Positions 32,081-40,828 of a stretch of 64,000 bases of DNA are shown here, piece after piece; positions within the stretch are counted from its first letter, which is position 1, and every line of letters begins with the position of its first letter. Made by a program: the position numbers and the translations under genes. The notes under the pieces were generated by a model. That model was not told the DNA's origin. It did no database searches and worked only from the letters and a program-made list of their open reading frames with translations. Origin of the DNA: JBBPZA01 sp963797015 (lineage in GTDB: Bacteria; Actinomycetota; Thermoleophilia; Solirubrobacterales; Solirubrobacteraceae); the NCBI GenBank assembly GCA_963797015.1, contig CAWCNV010000006.1:62001-126000 (forward strand), in the 5' to 3' direction.

Positions 32081-33603
32081 CCGTCTCCTCTGCCGGACCG
32101 GACGAGAGCGCATCCGCGTTCGGCCCCTATCTCCGCGCCATCCGGTCGCGGGCCCTGGTCGTCGCCCTGATCACGCTCGCCGCCGTGGGCGTCGCCGCGG
32201 TCCTGCTGGCCACGCGCTCGCCGAGCTACAAGAGCACGGCGCAGCTGCTCGTGTCGCCGCTGCCCCAGGACGACAGCACCTTCCTCGGCACCGGCCTGCT
32301 GCGCGACTCCGGCGATCCGACGCGCACGGTCCAGACCGCCGCCGCGCTCGTCGCCTCGCCGCTCGCCGCCGATCGCACCGCCCGCCGGCTCGGCGGCGGC
32401 CTAACCGGCTCGGAGGTCTCGGGCAACGTCGACGTCCAGCCGCTCGGGCAGAGCAACATCCTGAGCGTCACCGCGTCCTCGGGCACGCCCGCCGAGGCGA
32501 CGCGGCTGGCCAACCAGTACGCGCTGAGCGCGCTGGCTGTCCGCAACGAGCAGATCCGGGGCCAGGTCGAGGTCGCGATCCGCTCGGTGGGCTCCAGGCC
32601 GTCGGCTGACGATCGGCCGCGGCTCGCGCAGTTACGGGCCGTGCGCGCGGACGGTGACCCGACGCTGACGCTCTCGCAGGCCGCGCGCCCGCCCTCGAGC
32701 GCGGGCGGCGCGCCCGCCTGGCTGGTGCTCGCGCTCGCCGCGATCGCCGGCTTCACGCTGGGGTCGATCGCGGCGGTCTTGATGGAGCGCCTCGACGGCC
32801 GCGTTCGCGACGAACGCGAGCTGCTCGCGCTCGCTCCGCTCCCGATCCTGGCGCGGGTGCCGGTGGTGGGCCGCAGGGGCCGCGCCGCGTCCGGAGATCC
32901 AGCGGCATTGTCGGCGCAGGAGGCGTTCAGGACGCTCCAGATCCAGCTCGACCAGGGCCGCGGCGAGGATGGCGGCGGGCGCATCGTGATGATCACCAGC
33001 GCCTCCAGCGGGGACGGCAAGACGAGCACGGCGCTCGACCTCTCGCGGGCGCTGGTCGGCGCCGGCCATCGCGTGATCCTCATCGACTGCGACCTGCGCA
33101 AGCCCGACGTCGCCGGCCGGCTCGAGCTCAAGGGGTCGGATGGCCTGGTCGCGCTCCTGACCTCGAGGATGAAGATCAGGAGCCAGCTTCAGACGACCGA
33201 CAACCCGAACCTCAAGGTGCTGACCGCGACCGGCGCCTCGCCCGAGAGCATGAACATGCTGCTCCAGCGGCTCGACCGAAAGATCGAGCAGATCCTCGAG
33301 GATGCGGCGAAGCTGGCCCACTACGTAGTCATCGACACCGCGCCGCTGGGAGAGGTCGGGGACGCGCTCACGATCGCCGGCCACGTCGACGAGCTGCTGA
33401 TGGCGGGCCGCCCGCTCAACACCAACCGGCAGGCCCTGAAGACCTCGGTCGAGCTCCTCGAGCGCTCGCAGACCCCGCCGACCGGGTGGGTGATCATCGG
33501 CGAGGACGGCGCCAGGGGCTCGCCGCTCTACCCCTACGCCGGAGGCAACGGCGGGGGACCGGGCCGTTCGCGCAACGCTCCCCAGACCCGCGCGGCCGGG
33601 TAG
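32077..33603 (+). CDS. Wzz/BY-kinase (chain-length co-polymerase and ATPase)
   Basis: 508 residues. The Wzz part has two membrane helices (about 26-46 and 214-237) around an outer domain. The cytosolic ATPase carries Walker A SASSGDGKTST (308-318), Walker A' VILIDCDLRKPD (333-344) and Walker B YVVIDTAP (about 428). It is a polysaccharide co-polymerase of the CapA-CapB fused type that controls chain length. The C-terminus has only one YPYAGG motif, not the usual tyrosine cluster. The end overlaps the convergent FemAB-like gene by 70 nt. Confidence 0.9.
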   Translation: MTVSSAGPDESASAFGPYLRAIRSRALVVALITLAAVGVAAVLLATRSPSYKSTAQLLVSPLPQDDSTFLGTGLLRDSGDPTRTVQTAAALVASPLAADRTARRLGGGLTGSEVSGNVDVQPLGQSNILSVTASSGTPAEATRLANQYALSALAVRNEQIRGQVEVAIRSVGSRPSADDRPRLAQLRAVRADGDPTLTLSQAARPPSSAGGAPAWLVLALAAIAGFTLGSIAAVLMERLDGRVRDERELLALAPLPILARVPVVGRRGRAASGDPAALSAQEAFRTLQIQLDQGRGEDGGGRIVMITSASSGDGKTSTALDLSRALVGAGHRVILIDCDLRKPDVAGRLELKGSDGLVALLTSRMKIRSQLQTTDNPNLKVLTATGASPESMNMLLQRLDRKIEQILEDAAKLAHYVVIDTAPLGEVGDALTIAGHVDELLMAGRPLNTNRQALKTSVELLERSQTPPTGWVIIGEDGARGSPLYPYAGGNGGGPGRSRNAPQTRAAG

Positions 33604-34631
33604 CGCGCGGCCAGCAGCGTCCCCGCGGGGCCGTGCGGCAGCAGCCACGTCCGGTCGTGCCGGTCGACGGCCCCGAACCGGTACTTGTAGGGCTCGGCGC
33701 CGCGAAGGAAGTCGAACGTACGCGCGCCGCGCTCCGCCGCGAGCCGGATCCCTTGATACGTGAGCACGCTGCCCATGCTGTGGCGGGCCCAGCGCGGATC
33801 CCAACCCCACTGATAGGCGGCGAAGGTGTCGCGCCACTGGAAGCCGTACAGGATGCCGGCGACCGCGTCGCCGTGCAGGGCGACGATCGCGACCGGTCCG
33901 CGCGAGGCGCCGGAGCGCTCGACGAGCCGCAGGTGGAGGGCGAGCTGCTCCATCCCGAAGTTGGTCTGAGCGCCGTGGCGTGCGCGCGCCCGCTCATGCA
34001 GCCCGAACAGGGTCCGCAGCAGCCGCTCGTCGATCGAGCTGGAGGCGACCCACTCGAACCGCACCCCCTCGCGCTCGAGCCGGCGCGTGAAGCGCGCGAG
34101 CTGGCGGTCGAAGGACCGTGAGCGCCCAACCGGCCGGTCAGGCGCGGTCAGCGTCAGCCGCGGGCAGGCGGTGGTCGCGACCGGATGCGCGCGCGCGGGG
34201 AGCGGCGGCGGGCCGAGCCCGTCGTCGACGCTTCGCAGCAGCAGCCCGGCGGTCCTATGGAGCGACTCCGAGACCCACGCCGCGACCGCGTCGCGCAGAG
34301 GCGGCGACACCAGCCACCCGCAGTGGTCGCCGTCGCCGGCACCGCTCCCAGCGTTCACGCACACGGGCAGCTCGACCGGGAGCCGCGGGTGCAGCGGCTC
34401 GCGCGCGCGGCTGAGCAGGACGAGCGCCTCGAGCCGTCCGGAGGGTCCGCGCCACGCCGCTGCCCGCGTAGGCGGACGGCCGGCGAGCGTGTCCCACCAG
34501 GCCAGGACCCAGTCGGGAGTCTGGAAGTAGGAAGTTCCGTCGAGCCGCGCGGCGAGCTCGAGCCACTCGGGTGTCAGCCGGGCGAGCTGCGAGCGCTCCT
34601 CGAGGCCGATCACCTCGGGGCCGCTGTTCAC
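33534..34631 (-). CDS. FemAB/BioF2-like GNAT acyltransferase
   Basis: 365 residues with a double GNAT-like fold of the BioF2/FemAB type (Acetyltransf_6). It opens SYFQTPDWVLAWWDTLAG. The second half contains VRFEWVASSSIDERLLRTLFGLHERARARHG, VAIVALHGDAVAGILYGFQWRDTFAAYQWGWD and FDFLRGAEPYKYRFG, the conserved signature of this family in EPS clusters. It probably adds an acyl or aminoacyl group to the polymer or its lipid carrier. GTG 34631. It lies 15 bases behind the JmjC gene. Confidence 0.85.
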   Translation of the reverse strand: MNSGPEVIGLEERSQLARLTPEWLELAARLDGTSYFQTPDWVLAWWDTLAGRPPTRAAAWRGPSGRLEALVLLSRAREPLHPRLPVELPVCVNAGSGAGDGDHCGWLVSPPLRDAVAAWVSESLHRTAGLLLRSVDDGLGPPPLPARAHPVATTACPRLTLTAPDRPVGRSRSFDRQLARFTRRLEREGVRFEWVASSSIDERLLRTLFGLHERARARHGAQTNFGMEQLALHLRLVERSGASRGPVAIVALHGDAVAGILYGFQWRDTFAAYQWGWDPRWARHSMGSVLTYQGIRLAAERGARTFDFLRGAEPYKYRFGAVDRHDRTWLLPHGPAGTLLAARYPAARVWGALRERPGPPPLPPA

Positions 34632-34646
34632 CGGCTGCGTGAAGTG

Positions 34647-35519
34647 CTATGCCGGCAGCTTGCTGCGGGCGTCGAGGACCTTCCTCCAGGACCTGGCCAG
34701 GCGGTCCTTGGCCTTGTCGACCGCCTCCGACTCCCCTGGCGGGCGCGGAGACATGTGCAGCTTGCGCAGCCGCCGGTTCATCAGGTTCACGGTCAGCGCG
34801 CGCTCGCAGTACGGCGTGTGCCAGGGGATCGAGAAGGAGATCGACATCCCCGCCTCGGTCTCCACCCAGTGCGGCACGTAGGAGGGCAGGTATACGCCGG
34901 TGCCCGGGCCGATGCGGAACGTCTCGGCCACCCGCTCCATGGCGCCGAAGTCGCAGCCGGTGCCGTCGATATAGCGCTCGCGCTCGCGCTGCAGCAGCTC
35001 CGGGCGGTCGTCGAAGGCGGCGACGCTGACGTTCTTGGCGCCACGGACCTGGAGCAGGAAGCTGTGCTCGACGTCGAAGTGCATCGGCGTCGTCGCGGCC
35101 GGCGAGGAGATGAACAGGTAGCCCGCGCGCTTGCTTATGCCGCCCTCGCGCTCGGCGACGAGCGGCGCGACCTGGCCGAGGCACTCGTAGATCAGCTCGG
35201 CGTAGACGGGGTCGTGCTGGATCTCCCGCAGCGAGACCCTGAAGCCGTTGCTCTCGATGTTCGCGATCGCCTCCGACGGCGGACCCTCGCCGACGTCGAC
35301 GTAGCCCTCCGCGTTGTCGATCGGAAGCTGCCCGCGCTCGCGCCTGACGAGGTCGGGCGGAAGCCGGTCGGCCAGCTCCATGATCGCGTCCATCGTGAAC
35401 AGCGGATGGTCGGCGAGGTTGTGGTTCACGTGGATCGAGCGCTTCGCGAACGCGTCCGCGAAATCCGTCGCGTCGACCTCCACGAGTCTGGCCGTTTGGA
35501 CGTTGCCCTCCGTTTTCAC
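34647..35519 (-). CDS. JmjC/cupin-like Fe(II) dioxygenase-type protein
   Basis: 290 residues. The cupin/JmjC core has HFDVEHSFLLQV (first His and Asp, about 142-153) and YLPSYVPHWVETEAG (second His, about 211-225), giving the HxD...H metal site of 2-oxoglutarate oxygenases. SFSIPWHTPYCER follows. It may hydroxylate a small molecule, peptide or sugar; the substrate is unknown. The start is GTG 35519. It is in an operon with the FemAB-like gene and the deacetylase-flippase gene, so a role in modifying the exported polymer is inferred. Confidence 0.8.
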   Translation of the reverse strand: MKTEGNVQTARLVEVDATDFADAFAKRSIHVNHNLADHPLFTMDAIMELADRLPPDLVRRERGQLPIDNAEGYVDVGEGPPSEAIANIESNGFRVSLREIQHDPVYAELIYECLGQVAPLVAEREGGISKRAGYLFISSPAATTPMHFDVEHSFLLQVRGAKNVSVAAFDDRPELLQRERERYIDGTGCDFGAMERVAETFRIGPGTGVYLPSYVPHWVETEAGMSISFSIPWHTPYCERALTVNLMNRRLRKLHMSPRPPGESEAVDKAKDRLARSWRKVLDARSKLPA

Positions 35520-35593
35520 CGTCCGGACCCCCAGGTTCGCCGTTCAGCAGGTCTCATCCGAGAGTACCCGTGACGGGCGGCCTCCACAACGGA

Positions 35594-38152
35594 CTACTGC
35601 GGGGCGGGTGCCGGCCGAGCCGGGCCGCCGCCGGGACGCAGGTCGCGGAGCTGGCGCAGAAGGTCCTCGAACGTGCTCGGGGCGGCGAGGCGAAGGGCGG
35701 CGGCGGCGCCCACCGCCCCGGCCAGGGTGGCCGTCACGACCGCCGGGATCGTGATAGCCGGCCACGCCAGGCGGACGCCGCCGGCCGCGACCAGCACGCC
35801 GACCGACGTGGCGGCCGCGGGGGCGAAGGCACGCGCGAAGTCGCGCGCTCTCAGGCGCAGCTCGAGCGCGACCGCCACCGCCATCAGAACCGCGAAGGTG
35901 GCGGACGTGCCGACCAGGGCCCAGCTGATCGTGAGCAGGCCGGCCGGGGCGGCGAGCACGCACGCCGCGATCATCAACGGGACCAGGATCACGTTGATCT
36001 TCACGATCGTCGCCTGCTTGCCGACCGCCTTGAGCAGGTCGCCGAGGGGATAGACCACCGTGTACAGCGCAGCGGCGACGGCGATGGGGACGAGCAGCTG
36101 CGCCGCCTCGTGCCACTTGTGCGAGAACAGCAGGTCGATGACCGGCACCGATAGGACGGCGAGCGCCGTCGCGACCGGCAGCGCGTAGAGCGCCATGTAG
36201 CGCACGAGCTGCAGCGTCGCGGGTCCCAGGCCGCGCGAGTCGTCGGCGCGGCGGCGGGCCAGAGCGGGGAAGGCGACGACGCCGAGCGCGTAGGCGACGC
36301 TGGCGATCCCGACCTCCGGCAGGCGATAGGCGATCGAGTAGATGCCGAGGTCGGTGCTGCCGAGCAGGTGGCCGATCAGGATGACGTCCAGGCGCGAGTT
36401 GATCGTGGCCAGGATCGAGAGCACCGCCGCCGGCGCGCCGTAGGCGATCATGGTGCGCGCGATCGCCGGCCGGTAGGTCAGGTTCGGGCGCAGCGGCGTG
36501 AGGATCCACTGGCACACGGTCCAGGTGGCGGTGCCGGCCAGGAAGCCGATGATCAGAGCCGCCGCGCCCGCGCCCGCGAACGCGAGCCCGATCGACACCG
36601 CGACGCGCACCAGGTCGCTGGCGATCTCGGGGCGGATGCGCCGGCCGAAGCTCATGTCGCGCAGCAGCAGGCCGTCGTGGATGCTGCCGAGGCCGGTGAT
36701 CAGCAGGTCGAGCGCACCGAGGCGGAAGAGCAGCGTCTCGTCGGGCACGTCGAAGAAGCCGGCGACGGCGGGCGCGGCCAGCACCCCGATCGCGCTGAGC
36801 GTGACCGCGGTGACCAGGTTGACCGTGAACGCGGTCTGGATGCGCTCGCTGATGCCGCTCTCCTGCTCGTAGACCACGGCCGGCTTCATGCCGAGGTCGC
36901 TGCCGAGCTCGATCAGCGCTATGTACGCCGCGACGGCGGCCACGACGCCGAACTGGTCGGGCGTCAGCAGGCGGGCGAGGACGAGGATCGAGACGAGGCT
37001 GAGCGCCTTGCTCATCCCGTACCCGGCACCCGACCAGACGATGCCGCGCCGTACCATCCCGCCCCAGCCCGCGCCGCGCTCGGGCGGCTCGGTCGGGGCC
37101 GGTTCGGAATCGTCCGCCGCCGGGGGCTCGGAGGGGGCCGGCTCGGCCGTGTCGACCTCCTTCGCCGGCCGCGAGAAGACCTGCGGGAGGTAGGCCCCCG
37201 CGCGGAAGCGGGCGGGCGAGCGGCCCGGCGTGACGTATGTGCGCGGGATGTCGAGCGGGTCCAGGCGGCGCGGGCGCTGGTAGCCGCCGTACATCGAGAA
37301 CGCGTGCGTGACGCCGGCGTCGCGCAGGGCGACGCGGCTCGCTTCGTCGAACGCGTCGCGCGCGCCGATCGGGTAGGCGAACAGCGTCGTGGGCTCGTCC
37401 AGCTCCTCGCTCAGGCGCGAAACCGAGCCGGCGATCTCGCGCCGCTGCCGGTCGGCCGAACAGCGGGCGAGCACGGGGTGGTCAACGGTGTGCGCCCCGA
37501 ACGCCATACCCCCGCGACGCATCTCGCGCACGTGCGCCCAGGTCATCCAGGTCGAGCTCGCGGCCTCGGCGTCCGCGAGGACCGCGCCGGTCTCGTTGGC
37601 CAGCCAGTCGAGGAAGCCCTCCGCGCGCTCCGCCGGGAGGCTCTGGTAGACGGCGAGCAGCTCGCGCAGCGCCGCCTCGCGGCCTTCCGACTCCAGCCGT
37701 AGAGGCGCCCTGAGCCATTCGCCGGGCTGCAGCTCGGCGCGGCGGCTCGCGTGGACCATGCCTGCGATCTCGTCCCACCACGCGACGTGCGGCCGGTCCA
37801 GGAAGCCGGTGGTCACGAAGAAGGTGGCGGGCAAACCTTGGGAGCGCAGGACCGGATAGGCCAGCTCGTAGTTGTCGCGGTAGCCGTCGTCGAAGGTCAG
37901 CGCGACGTGGCGGCCGCGGCGCTCGGCGAGCGCCGCGGGCAGCTCGTCGCCGGACACCACCTGCACGTGTCGGGCCAGGAAGCGCAGCTGCGCCTCGAAA
38001 TCGTCCTGCGTGGCACTCCACAGCGCCGGGTCGTGCCCGTCGAGCGGCGTCCCGATGCGGTGGTAGGTGAGCACGAGCAGCCCGCGCCAGGTCGGTAGGC
38101 GGGCGATGACGCTCCCAGGCCCGACGCGCGATGGCCGCGGCGACTGTCTCAC
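35594..38152 (-). CDS. fusion: polysaccharide deacetylase (NodB) and oligosaccharide flippase (Wzx/PST)
   Basis: 852 residues. Residues 1-325 form a NodB deacetylase with TYHRIG, ALTFDDGYRDN (Asp88/Asp89) and the metal site HTVDH (His221, His225). A Pro/Glu-rich linker (330-365, EPAPSEPPAADDSEPAP) joins it to a 12- to 14-helix PST-type flippase (366-852: LVSILVLARLLTPDQFGVVA, SDLGMKPAVVYEQ, LDVILIGHLLGSTDLGIYSIAYR). No stop interrupts the frame. Met366 at 37057 could allow separate synthesis of the flippase. GTG 38152 starts the protein; the next ATG at that place is out of frame. It could couple deacetylation to export of lipid-linked repeats. Confidence 0.85.
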   Translation of the reverse strand: MRQSPRPSRVGPGSVIARLPTWRGLLVLTYHRIGTPLDGHDPALWSATQDDFEAQLRFLARHVQVVSGDELPAALAERRGRHVALTFDDGYRDNYELAYPVLRSQGLPATFFVTTGFLDRPHVAWWDEIAGMVHASRRAELQPGEWLRAPLRLESEGREAALRELLAVYQSLPAERAEGFLDWLANETGAVLADAEAASSTWMTWAHVREMRRGGMAFGAHTVDHPVLARCSADRQRREIAGSVSRLSEELDEPTTLFAYPIGARDAFDEASRVALRDAGVTHAFSMYGGYQRPRRLDPLDIPRTYVTPGRSPARFRAGAYLPQVFSRPAKEVDTAEPAPSEPPAADDSEPAPTEPPERGAGWGGMVRRGIVWSGAGYGMSKALSLVSILVLARLLTPDQFGVVAAVAAYIALIELGSDLGMKPAVVYEQESGISERIQTAFTVNLVTAVTLSAIGVLAAPAVAGFFDVPDETLLFRLGALDLLITGLGSIHDGLLLRDMSFGRRIRPEIASDLVRVAVSIGLAFAGAGAAALIIGFLAGTATWTVCQWILTPLRPNLTYRPAIARTMIAYGAPAAVLSILATINSRLDVILIGHLLGSTDLGIYSIAYRLPEVGIASVAYALGVVAFPALARRRADDSRGLGPATLQLVRYMALYALPVATALAVLSVPVIDLLFSHKWHEAAQLLVPIAVAAALYTVVYPLGDLLKAVGKQATIVKINVILVPLMIAACVLAAPAGLLTISWALVGTSATFAVLMAVAVALELRLRARDFARAFAPAAATSVGVLVAAGGVRLAWPAITIPAVVTATLAGAVGAAAALRLAAPSTFEDLLRQLRDLRPGGGPARPAPAPQ

Positions 38153-38190
38153 CCAGGCCCATGGCTTCTCCGCCTGGTTGATGCCGGGGC

Positions 38191-38242
38191 CCTGCGCACG
38201 AGGACTATCCTCCCACCGGTCGCCCTTCAGCCTGCACCCGGA
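38191..38242 (+). repeat. duplicated upstream element, copy 1 (before glycosyltransferase)
   Basis: About 52 bases matching 39376-39426 in the order CCTGCGC, GGACTATCCTC, CGGTC, TCAGCC and CCCGGA, with small gaps. TATCCT (38206-38211) may be a -10 box. The element stands before a glycosyltransferase; its twin stands before the Wzy-like gene. Confidence 0.6.
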
Positions 38243-38308
38243 CCGAAGCCGACGAAGCTCGTTCAGCTGGCTCACTACGGCAACGCCCATGCGGGCTCGT
38301 TCGTCCCC

Positions 38309-39352
38309 ATGGTCGTCGCGGTGCTGACGCTCGCTCGCGAGCGCGGCTTCGAGCCGTTGGCCGTCTTCTCCGAAGTCGCACGCGACCGTCCGTGGCTCGA
38401 GGAGCTGGAGGGGGCGGAGATCGCGTACCGGTTCGCGGCGCCCGCCGAAGTCCCGGCAACGGTCGACGCGCTGGCCTCGGAAGGGAGCTGCATCCTCCAT
38501 TCGCACTTCTCGGTTTTCGACCTCGCCTGCGCCCGGGCCGCCCGCCGTCGGGGGGCGATCGCGTTCTGGCACGTGCACACGCCGCTGCGCCGCGGGATCG
38601 TCCGTTGGACGCGCAACTGCGTGCGCTTCGGCCTGTTGAGCAGGGGCGTCAGCGCGATCCTCTGCGACGCGCCCCAGATCGCGCGCGAGGTCCGGCGGCG
38701 CTTCGGCCCCAGCGGGCGCGTGTCGTTCATCCCCAACCCGATCGACCTGGATCGCTTCAGGCTGCAGGGTGAGGACGACCGGCGAGCTGCTCGCGAGCGG
38801 CTCGGCCTGCCCGACGATGCCACCGTGCTGCTGCACTTCGGTTGGGATTGGGAGCGCAAGGGAGGCGACGTCTACCTCGGGGCGGTGAAGACGCTCCGCG
38901 ACCGTGGTCGCGACGTCGTCGCGCTGAGCGTGGGAGCATCCGAACGAGCGGAGCGCGCGGCGTCGGCGATGGGCGTGCGGGCGCTCTTGCGGTCGCTGGC
39001 GACCATCGACCGAGTACAGGACTTCTACGGCGCCGCCGACGTGCTGGTCATGCCAAGCCTCGCCGAGGGCATGCCGTTCGCCATGGGCGAAGCGCTGGCC
39101 TGCGGGACGCCGACAGTCGGGACGGATGCTCCCGGCGAGCGCGAGATCGGCGCCGGCCTCGCCGCTTGCCGGCTGACCGAGCCCGACGCCGGCGCCGTCG
39201 CGAGCGCCGTCGCGGCGCTGCTCGACCGCGACGCGACGGCCGTACGAAGAGACGCGCTCGCCGCTCGCCGCGCCATCGAAGCGCGGATGTCCCTGCCGGT
39301 GTGCGCGGCGGACCTCATGGAGCGCTACGAGGCCGCGTCGAGGATGCGCTGA
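38309..39352 (+). CDS. GT4-like glycosyltransferase with abnormal start
   Basis: 347 residues from ATG 38309. The frame and family similarity extend upstream: KLVQLAHYGNAHAGSFVP fits the first strand and loop of a GT-B enzyme, but no ATG, GTG or TTG occurs back to the stop at 38096. ACG at 38252 (followed by AAG CTC GTT CAG) looks like a mutated ATG. The C-terminal GT4 part has VLLHFGWDWERKGGDVYLGAV, DFYGAADVLVMPSLAEGMPFAMGEALACGTPTVGTDAPG. It transfers a sugar onto the exopolysaccharide repeat unit. The gene may be working through a rare start or be N-terminally damaged. Confidence 0.8.
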   Translation: MVVAVLTLARERGFEPLAVFSEVARDRPWLEELEGAEIAYRFAAPAEVPATVDALASEGSCILHSHFSVFDLACARAARRRGAIAFWHVHTPLRRGIVRWTRNCVRFGLLSRGVSAILCDAPQIAREVRRRFGPSGRVSFIPNPIDLDRFRLQGEDDRRAARERLGLPDDATVLLHFGWDWERKGGDVYLGAVKTLRDRGRDVVALSVGASERAERAASAMGVRALLRSLATIDRVQDFYGAADVLVMPSLAEGMPFAMGEALACGTPTVGTDAPGEREIGAGLAACRLTEPDAGAVASAVAALLDRDATAVRRDALAARRAIEARMSLPVCAADLMERYEAASRMR

Positions 39353-39375
39353 GCCCGCCGCCTCGGGCGCCGAGG

Positions 39376-39426
39376 CCTGCGCGCAGGACTATCCTCAGTC
39401 GGTCACCAGTCAGCCCGCATCCCGGA
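39376..39426 (+). repeat. duplicated upstream element, copy 2 (before Wzy-like gene)
   Basis: The partner of 38191-38242. It contains GGACTATCCTC with TATCCT at 39390-39395 as possible -10 box, then CGGTC and CCCGGA running into the ATG of the polymerase. Confidence 0.6.
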
Positions 39427-40828
39427 TGCTCCCGGCCCGCACGGGCCTGCCGCGCGCCGCCGGGCTCACGGCGTCGCCGAAGCTCGTAGCGACGTCGGCG
39501 TTGCTGGTTGCGATGCTCGCCGGGGCGCTGTTGACGCGCAGCCTGGGACTCGGCCTCGCGCTGGTCGCCGCCTGCTGCTTCGTCCCTCTGGTCTTCCTCG
39601 TCCTCCCGCTGGCGATCGCCGCGTGGGTTCCGCTGGCGACGATCGAGTATTCGAACGTCGCCGGCAAGGCCCCTCTGATCGCCACCGGCCTGCTCGTCGT
39701 GGCCTGGCTCGGCAGCCGGCGTGCCCGCGGGACGGACCGTTCGGCCGGCACCGAGGCCAGGCCCGTGGTGGTGGCGCTGGGACTCCTGCTCGCATGGCTG
39801 ACGCTCTCGATCGCGTGGGCGGGCGACCCCACGCACGCATGGCGCTACGCCAAGGCGTGGTACCTGGCCGCGGCCGCCTTCATCGTGATCGTGACCGTGG
39901 TGCGCTCGCCGCGAGACGTGCGCCTGCTGGCGCTGGCGTTCGTCGCCGGCGCGCTGCTCTCCATCGTCGTCGGGCTGACAGGCAGCGGCATCAGCACCAC
40001 GGCCAACGCGGTCGACCTCGCTGCGCGTCAGCGCTTCGCGGGCGGGGCGGGCGATCCGAACTACCTCGCCGCGGGGCTCGTGGCGGCGATCGCGCTCGCC
40101 GCGGGGCTGCTGCCGTCGGCCCGGAACGCGATCGCTAAGCTCGGCCTCGCCGCGGCGATCGCCGCCATCGCGGCCGCGCTCGCGGCGACCCAGTCGCGCG
40201 GTGGCCTCATCGGCGCGATCGTGGCGCTGGTGGTCGCGGTCGCCCTCGCTCGCGGGCAGCGGGTCCAGGCGGCGGCGTTCGGCGTCTTCGTGATCGCCGC
40301 CGCCGGCGCGTTCTTCCTCGCCTCGCCCGGCGCCCTGCACCGGGTCACGACCTACAACGCGGGCGGCGCCGGTCGCCACGACCTGTGGACGGTCGCGTGG
40401 CGCATGAGCGGCGATCACCCGGTCGATGGGGTAGGTCTCGCCGGCTTTCCGACGGAGGCCAAGAACTATGTGCGCCAGCCGGGCAGCCTCAGCTACGTCC
40501 GAATCATCGTCGACGAGCCGGAGGTGGTGCACAACCTGTACCTCGAGCAGCTCGCCGAGACCGGGATCGTCGGGCTCGCTCTGCTCCTGGCCGTCATCGC
40601 CACGTGCATCGCGTCGGCGGGGCGCGCGGCGCGGCGCTTCGATGCACGCGGCGACCCCTCGCTCGCCAGCCCTCGCGCGCCTCGATCGTGGCGATGATCG
40701 GCTTCCTGACCGCTTCCTTCTTCATCTCCGACAGCACCGATAAGCGCCTGTGGATCGTGCTGGCGATGGGGCCGGCGCTGCTGGGGGTCGCTCAAAGGCC
40801 GGGCGCGCAAACCACCAGTGGACGGTGA
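39426..40828 (+). pseudogene. O-antigen polymerase/ligase (Wzy-like), frameshifted near the 3' end
   Basis: A multi-spanning polymerase with about 11 membrane helices that joins lipid-linked repeat units outside the membrane. GDPNYLAAG (about residue 205), SRGGLIGAIVAL and the large loop before VHNLYLEQLAETGIVGLALLLAV are hallmarks of Wzy_C. The first frame stops at 40697. The missing final helix (SIVAMIGFLTASFFISDSTDKRLW) follows in another frame and ends at 40828, where the next gene's GTG overlaps. One indel near 40640-40680 explains this. Without the last helix the protein could still function, or the shift may be a sequencing error. Confidence 0.8.

Noticed and set aside
37482..38162. 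Alternative ATG-started frame (MGLGETVAAAIARRAW) for the deacetylase
   Set aside because: It is out of frame with the NodB motifs and becomes Arg-rich after the first 20 residues; GTG 38152 keeps the correct frame.
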